A stretch of DNA of 64,000 nt from Epiperipatus broadwayi (lineage: Eukaryota > Onychophora > Udeonychophora > Euonychophora > Peripatidae): assembly GCA_028023455.1 (NCBI GenBank), contig JAQFVV010012403.1, forward strand, positions 124,001 through 188,000. The letters are read 5' to 3'. Below the pieces are notes generated by a model. The model ran no database searches. It worked only from the letters and a program-made list of their open reading frames with translations, and was not told the DNA's origin. A program made the position numbers and the translations under genes. Each line of letters starts with the position of its first letter. Position 1 is the first letter of the stretch. Below are positions 55,476 through 64,000 of the stretch, piece by piece.

Positions 55476-55699
55476 GTTTGGGATACTGATTTGAATATAT
55501 TTATTATTATTTTTTATATTTAATAGTAACTATCGTGTAAAAATTAATAATAGTAAAAGAAATGAAAATGTGATGAGCTTTGTCTTCTCCTTTATCAAAG
55601 TCAGGAATCCCTCAGCCATTATGCCCAGAGAAACCTGTTAGTCACTTTACCTTTCCTTTCTATTCCCAACCCTAAAATTTTCCCATATTCTTCTCTATC
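55476..55699. other. Spacer, nothing recognised
   Basis: No gene recognised. Confidence 0.4.
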
Positions 55700-55805
55700 T
55701 TGCCCCATCTCATGACAAATTATCCATACAGTAATGCCACTTAATGTAAGTCATAGTAATCAATGGGTGGAGAAAATTATGATTATGTGATGTTTAGTGG
55801 TTTAA
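55700..55805. repeat. MITE family P fragment
   Basis: Words catacagtaatgccac, agtaatcaatggg and gtgatgtttagtggttta match family P. Confidence 0.6.
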
Positions 55806-56319
55806 CACTAAATCAATTACAATATGTTATTTAACATAATATATAATACAGTATAATAATATGATTTTAGTGTTTTATTACAAAAAATCAATCTAATATA
55901 TTAATGTCTATAGCAAAATCTATTTAGTCTACTTCACTGCTGCCATCTATTATATTCTTGAATAATCAATAGATGATAGTGCTTATCCAAGATTGTTTTA
56001 TCCATGTGCCAAACTAGTTTCTGGCTTATCATCTTTCTTATGGAAAAGTTTTAAATATGAATCTAATATCTCTGAATCTGTTGTTTTTAACATATCTTTC
56101 ATTCAGTAAAAACCTTTTCCTGCTATTAAGCTACCAACCAGAAACTTGAAAACAACTTAATGTTTCATATCAGATCTAACTTGCTTACATGTTTAAATGG
56201 ATCTGACACCAATTCAGAATCCATTTGTTTTACTAACCACAGTTTTACAATAACTGTAGGTATCTTTATCTTTTATCTAGGATTGACATAAAATAAAAAT
56301 AAAAATCACAACACTGTTG
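55806..56319. other. Diverged family P-like sequence
   Basis: Words ctagtttctggctta and atctaatatctctga loosely match the 45-kb tandem unit. No gene recognised. Confidence 0.4.
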
Positions 56320-56695
56320 TGTGAGTTAGAATCATGTGATATTTATTTTATTAATGACTAATATCCCACATATGCAATAATTTTTTTAAAAAGGCAAAAC
56401 TCTCCATACAGTAGTGCCACTCAGTGCAAGCCAGAGTAATCAATGGATGCCAGAAGGCTTGTGCATAAAATCCCTTTCTAGTGCCTATTCTGGCTTGCAC
56501 TGAGTGGCACCACTATATGGAGAGTTTTGCCTGTTTAATGACAGTTATGAGCAAGCATAAGAAACAGTGATCATGTGATGTTTAGTGGTTTAATAATTTC
56601 TTTGTTGTTCTACATATCAAGTGGTTTAATAGTAATTAAAACAGGCAAAACTCTTCATACTCTGTGCAAGCCAGAATAATCAATAGTACTAAAAA
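56320..56695. mobile_element. MITE family P, palindromic copy plus partial third arm
   Basis: Left arm ggcaaaactctccatacag, tgccactcagtgcaagcc (56393-56434) is mirrored by ggcttgcactgagtggca, tatggagagttttgcc (56490-56533). Outside the right arm lie gagcaagcataag and tcatgtgatgtttagtgg. A further direct partial copy (aaaacaggcaaaactcttc) begins at about 56638. No coding capacity. Confidence 0.8.
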
Positions 56696-56999
56696 TATTA
56701 TGTAATTTAATAGATTAAATGCAAAGAAAAAAGATATGTATTTATATAGATAGATTTACAGATACTTAACTCTTATTATATTCACAATTCATTTTAATGA
56801 GTATTTATATATCTATTTGGTATTAAATTATGAAGAATAAGATTTAGGGCTATTGATAAAGGTATAAGAATTTCAAACATAACTCTTCATAAGCATGTCT
56901 TTATAGTTAATAGAATAGAGAAATACAAAACAGTACTCACAAGACAAATTAATTACAATTTATTGTCAAAAATGTGAGCTTCATTTAAATTTTTAAAAA
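56696..56999. other. AT-rich spacer
   Basis: No gene recognised. Confidence 0.4.
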
Positions 57000-57840
57000 T
57001 CTATTCAATTGTTAATAATAGCACACAAGTTAGCATACAACATTGTTTCAAGTGATGTTATCTTCTGTCATTTTCAGGTGTTGCTGATTAGCCAATTACA
57101 GTGACTAGTATATAAATAAAAAATTTATTTTATATAACGCAATGTGTATAACCTGTAATATTAATAATCAGCATTAAGCTATTGCATATGTGCTTTGTAG
57201 ATTTTTCGCAATAAATGAATACTCCCACTTCAAACACAAGATAAGTCTTTGGAAAAGATAGAATGAATCATCTATCTTTTCGAACCCAAACACTTATGTA
57301 TGGGCAAATCTTAAGTATTTGAAAGTGAGAGCATGAAGATATTAAACAATCACAGATTATAAACATTGCGTTATATAAAATAAATAGTTTATTTACATAC
57401 ATTTAATTTTAAATAAGAATGACGTTTCATAAATTCTAGTAAATTTTGCCAGTGTCATTCATTCAAGCATGTAAAAAATAATTTAAAGTAATTGTTTAAT
57501 ATCTTCACGCTCTCACTTTCAAATACTTAAGATTTGCCCATACATAAGCGTTTGGGTTTGAAAAGATAGATGATTTATTCTATCTTTTCCAAAGACTTAT
57601 CTTATGTTTGAAGTGGGAGTATTTATTTATTGTTAAAAATCTACAAAGAGCAATGCTGATTATTAATAGTGACTAGTATAGTAATTGAACCTGGGATTTC
57701 ACAATTGTTTAGCGAGCTTGATTAAAGTGTCAACTCCGACAAGCAACACCTGAAGAACAGAATAATACCACTCAAAATGTTAAGTTGAATACTAATCTGT
57801 GTGCTTTTACTGACTGTTGAATGGACTGCAAATGTTTAAA
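57000..57840. repeat. R4 composite foldback with tRNA-like core
   Basis: Nested inverted arms: caatgtgtataacctg and taatcagcatt, then aatactcccacttcaaaca, ggaaaagatagaatga, aagtatttgaaagtgagag on the left; ctctcactttcaaatactt, attctatcttttcc, tgtttgaagtgggagtatt and aatgctgattatta on the right (57160-57350 against 57487-57673). Outer words caggtgttg (57077) and caacacctg (57743) pair as well. On the minus strand, 57675-57745 reads cccaggttcaattac with an upstream A-box-like region, suggesting a tRNA-derived part. Non-coding. Confidence 0.75.
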
Positions 57841-58593
57841 TAAAGTTTGAGTTTTTCTAAAGAAATGGAACTTAATTCTAGATGATGAAAATAATCCAAC
57901 AAATAAATACAAGCAAAATGACATCATTGCAAACTTTTAGATAAATCATACCCTTTTAAAAAAAAATGTATATGAAGAAAATTACGTTTTTTACCTGGAG
58001 AAAAAGTAAATTTGTACCGCTAAATTTCTTGATATATTCTGTGATAACATTCTTTAGATAATTTACAATGTATTGGATTTTGTGACTGCTATGTCTAGCT
58101 GATCTATGAGGGCACTTTCCCTGAATACAAATGACTACTAAACAGTTAATATTTAGATAATTTAATGAATGATCCTTAATAGCATTTTAACTATTTACAT
58201 GCATACGATTATTTTACATAAGGCCCGAAGACATATATAATGATTTAGATCAATATGACCTGTAAGAGTCCTAGCTGACTGTTCTCATGTTCGGAGGCCA
58301 GCTTTCCACACTTGAAGTCAATGTGCTATGGGAGATGATATGCTCCAATACATATGTCCATGTGCACAGGTGAACCTTCAAGAATAAAGTGAAGTGTTCT
58401 TGATCTAATTCGTACTGAGACCTTCATTGTTTTAATCCCTGCAATTGATTGGCTCATACTCCTGTCTGTCCGCTAAGGTGGTTCTTCATTTTAATCTCCA
58501 TACAAGAATTTACATCGTTATCTTTCCAACTTTAATTAATGAGTTATTTTTATAGTTTGTTGTTTATCTTATAAAGAAAATCTAAATACGAAT
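57841..58593. other. AT-rich DNA, nothing firm
   Basis: The interval 58240-58510 is of more even composition but has no frame or known motif. No gene recognised. Confidence 0.4.
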
Positions 58594-58694
58594 GTCAAGC
58601 ATTGGTGGTCGAGAGGTCAGCGACAGCTGCTTTACAAGCAGTTGTCCCGGGTTAGCGGGTTCGCTTCCGGGCTGATGCTATGACACGTGAGAAA
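58594..58694 (+). mobile_element. SINE-A copy 6 with clear duplication
   Basis: gtcaagcattggtggtcgag ... gctatgacacgtgag and a short A run. The 17-bp direct repeat aaaatctaaatacgaat (58577-58593) recurs as aaaatctaaacacgaat (58695-58711), one mismatch. Together with copy 5 it has the extra c in gcgacagctgc, so these two may form a subfamily. Confidence 0.92.
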
Positions 58695-58711
58695 AAAATC
58701 TAAACACGAAT

Positions 58712-59289
58712 TCCTTTGTTTTATTTTAATAATGAAGTATTCTACTCCCATTAATTAGATTGATATTCATTTTAGAAAATAATCTTTTTCTAATCTTAAA
58801 GCTATAAATCTTTTACTTATTTTTAAAAAATCAGCCTTTTAAAATTCTTTAATATATTTAAACTTAAGCTTATATATGTATGTGCATTTAAACATACACA
58901 TACATATCAGTGACATTTTAGTTTAAAATATCAACATTGAATTAGTTCTTTATATTTTTAAACGATTAATATTTTTTTGAGACGAGGTTTATTTAGAATT
59001 ATTAAAAATGAAAATTACTCATTGCTTTAGTAATCAAGTTTATGAAGTTTCGGAGATTTATGCTGATTAGTACAATAAGCTAAATGGAATTATTAGTTTT
59101 TATTTGATAAAGCCATACTTTATCAATAAAATTTATTTCATTTAAATATTTTATTCTTGGATATACATTTCCTATTTGTAGTTGCATTCCATGAGACAAT
59201 TCACAATTACTGGATTATAATCTTTATTATCAAGAATAAAAAACAAATTCAAATCCTAATCAGAATACTTATAATGGTAAAACTCCTTC
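58712..59289. other. AT-rich DNA, nothing recognised
   Basis: Contains the palindromic stretch atatgtatgtgcatttaaac...catacacatacat at about 58874-58907. No gene recognised. Confidence 0.45.
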
Positions 59290-59432
59290 AGTAATAATGA
59301 TGGCTACATCATATTATAATCACAACTATTAATAATGATTATCACATATAACAATTGCAGCCACTGATAAAGATTTATCATATAACAATTGCAATCAATG
59401 AGAAAGATCACATCATATTACAATCACGTTCG
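59290..59432. repeat. Degenerate tandem repeat, about 36-bp units
   Basis: Units such as gattatcacatataacaatt, gatttatcatataacaatt and gatcacatcatattacaatc recur about every 36 bp, four units in all. Confidence 0.6.
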
Positions 59433-59789
59433 TCTTTACAAGGTTTAGTTCATATCTGAAAGAGTGCCAGAGACTTCCTTTATTCTCAAAATAAGAGTAG
59501 CTGGATTGGATACCTATTAAGTTTGAATGTGGCAGCTTAAAAAATATTCCATACTTAAGTGTGGAATTCTCAGTTATCGTTTATTTTTTCAATACTATAC
59601 CATCTTTGAATATCAGTCCATGGGCGTGGTAGATTAACGGATATCAATTCATAAAATGTTAAGCTTGTAATAATCTATTTAGATATAAACCGAATTTATA
59701 ATAAGGTAAGTAAAAAATTAATTACGGAAAACAAGTTTCAGTTTTTGGAAAGATTAATAGTTACATATTAATCTTTAACTAAGGTTTAA
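59433..59789. other. Spacer
   Basis: No gene recognised. Confidence 0.4.
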
Positions 59790-60130
59790 AGTTTATATCT
59801 GTGCTAGAGATAATCTCTAGTTTCGAAAATGATTAGAAATAATCATTAGTGTATATATCTGAAATGGATGGCATCAAAGTTGTGAGAGGAGGGAGTTTGA
59901 CAATGGCAAATGAAAATGTAACAATTTACTCTAGATAAATACTTTGTATATAATAAAAATATATATGAGAGATAGTGACCTGGGCCAACTGATGAGTGCT
60001 GGTTCAGCACAAAATGCATTTTGGGGGTCATTTGTCTTTTATTATATCTTTATTTATATGAGTTTAAAAAGAATGGGGAAGTATGGAGGTGTTTATTATA
60101 TCTATAAAGATTAATGGGTATATTTGATTG
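59790..60130. repeat. R1 dispersed repeat, inverted orientation, copy 8
   Basis: Words taatctctagtttcg, ggatggcatcaaagttg, gggagtttgac, gtgacctgggccaactg, tgagtgctggttcag, gcattttgggggtcattt. It extends further on one side than the 6.1-kb copies and shares that part with 32.03-32.13 kb. Confidence 0.72.
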
Positions 60131-60999
60131 ACTAAATAGAAAGTAATCAATTTTAAGATTCTGCAATTAAAAATTAAATAATACAAAAGAATAAATAAAT
60201 TTGCATAATCAATTCCTTAATACAAAATACATCCCATATTACAAATGCATACATATATAATTAAACTATTATAAAATTAAATAATTTTCAACATGTTACA
60301 TTTTCTGAATCACTCAACGATTTCGGTAAAAATTGATAATTTATGAAAAACAATATTGTTGACAAAAATGATTGTTTTTAATATCTTATTATTTATTAAT
60401 TAAATTTTGACAAGCCACTACAAATCGAAATTTTCTAAAAATAGAAAAATGTTAAATAATAATACAATGGAAAAAGGTAAAATATTTATGAAGTTCATGA
60501 ATTATTTATACAATTAAATTCATGAACAAATGATGCATTCTTTTCATACATTATAACGTGCGCGGAACTCTTCATAAAGAACTTGTTACAAAAAGGTAAT
60601 GTAAACAAAGTTTCATGGCGTAGAGAATAAATAAATTAAAAATTCCGCAGTAACAAGTATAAAACCAAAATATTCCAAACATTTAATAAAATGTGACAAA
60701 TTTTACTCTATTAAATCAAAGCATCTAAAAAATAAATAAACAAAGAACACACAAATTTATTCAAAATTGTACATTTTCTTATTTTGGTAATATTAATATA
60801 TCATGAAATAAATTTCGAATCTTTAAAACGAGGGTTTTAAAGAACAAAGGATGTGTAATTGCATGATATTATCATAATGATGTTTTGGTTGAACTACATC
60901 ATCAGCATATCTAGTAACAGCTATTGAAATTATTCACAGATAAGAGAACATAAAATCCACTATAAAACCATCAATAATGTCCAAAACTATATTCACACA
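60131..60999. other. AT-rich DNA, nothing recognised
   Basis: No gene recognised. Confidence 0.45.
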
Positions 61000-61034
61000 C
61001 ACACACGTATGGGATAAAAACAACAACAACAACC
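61000..61034. repeat. Microsatellites (CA)n and (AAC)n
   Basis: A short CA tract near 60994-61005 and about five AAC units at 61019-61033. Confidence 0.85.
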
Positions 61035-62334
61035 TTTGACTAGTCAATTTGAGGCCATTTAAGCAACTCCCAACCGTAAAGGCACATTGGAAAAGGTAAT
61101 AGCAGTGTTTGCCAAATACTATAGAGTGATGGGTTTGATGACTTTCTAGCCAAAAATAGCTAGGCATTTATTTACCAGCAAATACTGCACAATTAGTTGT
61201 ATCCGCTTAAAAGTACTCTGATGGTGAATGATATGACTTTAAGAAGTAAAGATTACTTGTAAATAAAAGAGTACCTTTCACTTATTTGATTTCTTGACAG
61301 AACAATTTCAAATGTTTGTCTGTTGGAGATGTAAACTTAGATTGTGGCACGATTGGGGAAGAGGGATACACTACCATTTCATCACAAGGCCTTTTCTATA
61401 TATAAACTGTATATCCTTGAAAAACTTGATATTTTGTTTAATTAATAATTATTCTTTGTTTATACATTTAATATATGAAGATTTAGACAATTTATTCAAC
61501 TAAAGCTGTAATTTCACAATAACAGTGAAAGATTTAAATGAGGATTTAAAATATTTTAATTAATCCACATTCACATTGCATCTTTAAATACGTAATTTAA
61601 AAGTATTTAAATAAGTCATTGAAAGAAATATGCTCTCCAGCTGGCTTGTGTTCTTGAATTGAGAGTTCCACATGCAGTCATTATTACATCTGCTTGGCTG
61701 TCACGTAAGCATTTTTAAGATGCTTCTGTTGAAGGTTTTAGTCTTTCACTTTGTTATTATTATATCATCTGCTAGTCCTTAATAAATTTTAATATATTTA
61801 CATTTTTTTTTGTTTACTGACTGGTTTAAAAACCTGACGCTAGAGGGTGAACTAAAGCCATTAATAGAGGCTTCTGGTGGTGAATAATATAATTATTTTC
61901 AGATGTGAAACAGCTCAAAACAACAATGTGCATTGTAAGATAAGATAAGAACAATGTATTGCTTCCTAAATAGTTATTTCTTTCTCTTCTAATTAAATTT
62001 TTTCTTTCATTATATTTTTCACCTAGTTGCTTTCCATCATTTGTTTTAGTATAAAATCCATGGGTCCTGAATCTATTAAATTATCATTCATCTTTCCACT
62101 TTACCATAGAACTATATATTTGCACAACCATATTTCTATACTTAAAAAGATACACAATGTTTTCCAATCAAATCTTTTTTTTACATTTTTGCTTGCATGC
62201 AAATATGCATATATATATATATACACACACATTCAAAACCTTAAGAATTAAAAAAATAATGATGAGGACAGGTTTACGAAGCTGAGAATCATTGATAAGA
62301 TTTAGATGAAGCAGTGCAAGTACTAATATTTAAA
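61035..62334. other. AT-rich DNA, nothing recognised
   Basis: Small open frames at 60934-61167 (minus), 61294-61503 and 62027-62251 (plus) show no recognisable domain. A (TA)n(CA)n tract lies at 62207-62230. Confidence 0.45.
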
Positions 62335-62402
62335 TCAAAACAGGTAAAACTCTTGAGCAAACATAATAAATGGTGATTGTGTGATGTTTAGTGGTTTAAT
62401 AT
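62335..62402. repeat. MITE family P end fragment
   Basis: aaaacaggtaaaactcttg, gagcaaacataataaatgg and gtgatgtttagtggttta match the family P terminus, with the palindromic interior missing. Confidence 0.6.
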
Positions 62403-63141
62403 TTGAATTATGTGAGGTAACGAAATTTTTTTTGGAAATTATCTTATTCTTAAGTAGTCCTATTTGGAGATAACCATATACTCCAAGCATGTGAAAAACC
62501 TTATCTCAAATTCTTGTTAATTATGTGTTTAAATGATAGAAATAATTCCAAAAGTACATAAGTAAAGCATTATTCAAATTCTTTCTCAAGTCAAACATTT
62601 TATGTAAATCGAATTCCTATTCAGGCAAGCAATGAACACAATAGCAATATTGTGACTTTGGTAAACATTAACTACAGTGCAGAGATACATACTTTTAAAC
62701 AAATAAAAAATAAACACTACAATAAATCATAAGAGATGTTCACAGAGCAGAGACAAACAAGAAATGAGATCTGAATAAGCTGAACACATCTTTTTGTTTT
62801 AGTAAGTTTTTATTTAAATAGAGTTTACTTAAATAGATGATTAACTATATAAGTACATAAATATGTAATTTTTTTGATGTGAAATCTTCAAGAGTTGAAA
62901 GTGAGATAATATGTTTGCACCTAAGAAGTTGCCAAGATTTGATAATTATTTAACGGGTTTTTTTTTTTCCATAAAGGTAAGATGGCTTCAAGTTTTTTTT
63001 TAAACAAAGGTAGATCACAGAATGAAATAAAATTATATAGTATTGAATTTGATGTGAAATTTAACTTATTGCTTCTAGTCTTGGAATTCTTAAATGTATA
63101 AATAAACAACTAGAAACTTTTAGTAGTACTTATGGTCTTTC
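62403..63141. other. AT-rich DNA, nothing recognised
   Basis: No gene recognised. Confidence 0.45.
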
Positions 63142-63235
63142 TTTTTTCATATGTCAAATGCATTGATTGGGAAGCAAATCTGGGACAACTACTTAGAAGG
63201 TAGCTATGCTAGCCACTATGCCACCAACGCTTGAC
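63142..63235 (-). mobile_element. SINE-A copy 7
   Basis: Reverse-complement copy: T run, catatgtcaaatgcattgat, gggaagcaaatctgggac, ending ccaccaacgcttgac. Flanks tacttatggtc (63128-63138) and tatttatgatc (63236-63246) match at 9 of 11 positions and may be the duplication. It is the most diverged copy. Confidence 0.8.
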
Positions 63236-63514
63236 TATTTATGATCATTTGATCAGTATTTTTCCTCCAATGTGAAAAGGTTTAGGGAAAAAAGTTATTG
63301 TGCTTTATTGGATAGTATTTTTCTACAATCACTAGTTTGATTATAAAATAAGTGTTTTCAGATTCTTTTGTTATTACTAGTATTTGTAGCATCTTTGGAA
63401 ATTATTTTCTAAACTTCAAATTATTAAAAACTAATGCTTTAGAATGATACTAGACATACTTTCAAATCTTATACAATTATATCAATAGAGGCAGATATTT
63501 TGTACTGATTTTAT
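63236..63514. other. Spacer
   Basis: No gene recognised. Confidence 0.4.
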
Positions 63515-63698
63515 ATACCTGAATATTTAGGGGGTTTGAATTCAAACTTTCACATGACCCTCAACTATTCACACTATCTCATACTGCTGATGCACTTGAT
63601 CATACACATGTTGTGATTAAATGAATCAGCAGTATGAGATAGCATGGATAGTTGAGGCTTGTGTGAAAGTCTGTGTTCAAACCCCCTATGCAGGTATG
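63515..63698. repeat. Palindrome made of two R1 5' halves
   Basis: Left arm gggggtttgaattcaaac, ctatctcatactgctga (63535-63590) is mirrored by tcagcagtatgagatag and gtgttcaaaccccct (63626-63688) around about 35 bp. The left arm equals the start of R1 copy 4 at 23.4 kb. Confidence 0.78.
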
Positions 63699-64000
63699 AA
63701 AAAGCCTGTATTTTAGAAAGAAAGCAAAAAATTTATATATACCTGAATATTGTTTGAAAACTTTCATTCATAAAAACTAAAAAAGGTCAATTAACTAAGT
63801 GATTTTTGTATTTAAATATTTATTCACTTATTTCTTTACCCAATAATGTTTGATATGTTCATATTTTATATAAGTATATCTGATTCTTGTTTATATCTAT
63901 ACAAAGTACAAATGACAAAAATATTTTTTGCCAAATGAAGTATAGTTAATTTAATAAATAAATAGTCAATAAAAGTAAGATCTTACTTTGATTGATTATT
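63699..64000. other. AT-rich DNA to window end
   Basis: No gene recognised. Confidence 0.45.

Noticed and set aside
59290-59432. CRISPR-like array
   Set aside because: Units are contiguous and degenerate, with no spacers, in a eukaryotic context.
1-64000. A new multi-gene defence or metabolic system
   Set aside because: No cluster of intact genes exists in the window; recognisable coding text is all from decayed mobile elements.

Overview
This window is strongly AT-rich eukaryotic DNA (by eye roughly 70-75 percent A+T) that carries no host gene I can recognise. Most open reading frames of 60 residues or more are either AT-rich noise or antisense shadows of decayed transposons. There are no operons, ribosome binding sites, CRISPR arrays or bacterial-type genes. 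The content (tRNA-derived SINEs, RTE-type LINE ends, hAT and Merlin DNA transposon remnants, Penelope-like GIY-YIG fragments, many foldback elements, a short TTAGGG-type tract) fits a large, repeat-rich animal genome, most likely an invertebrate. I cannot name the species.

Layout. 0-9 kb: a SINE with clear target-site duplications, three RTE LINE 3' ends, a three-unit 110-bp tandem array and two copies of a repeat here called R1. 9.4-10.3 kb: a Merlin-like DNA transposon remnant with terminal inverted repeats and an 8-bp duplication. 10-15 kb: mostly featureless. 15-20 kb: SINEs, the best-preserved RTE copy (with an F-A-D-D box and a 204-residue open tail), a GIY-YIG endonuclease fragment, and a palindromic MITE nested precisely inside R1. 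20-30 kb: foldbacks, R1 copies, SINEs and a second copy of a 450-bp repeat (D) that looks protein-derived. 30.3-31.6 kb: a 1.2-kb element with inverted ends and an 8-bp duplication that holds telomere-like and 49-bp tandem repeats. 32.3-35.3 kb: a large inverted repeat split by a 1.86-kb insertion, followed by a second GIY-YIG fragment. 37-43.5 kb: less repetitive sequence containing a badly decayed full-length hAT transposase on the minus strand. 44-46 kb: a tandem duplication of a MITE-like unit. 48 kb: a tandem duplication in which one copy is filled by an RTE end and the other is empty. 50.6-50.9 kb: a near-perfect, relatively GC-rich hairpin with about 150-bp arms. 53.4-54.3 kb: an 844-bp deleted hAT element with its duplication intact. 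55-58 kb: nested foldbacks carrying tRNA-like cores. The rest is AT-rich DNA with scattered SINEs and R1 copies.

The window therefore reads as layers of mobile elements of different ages, not as a set of cooperating genes. I found no convincing new biological system. The points most worth following are the near-perfect hairpin at 50.6 kb, the telomere-like tract inside a TIR element, the nested insertions that give relative ages, and the tRNA-cored foldback family. Family labels R1, R4, R7, D, P and SINE-A/B/C are mine and refer only to similarity seen within this window.
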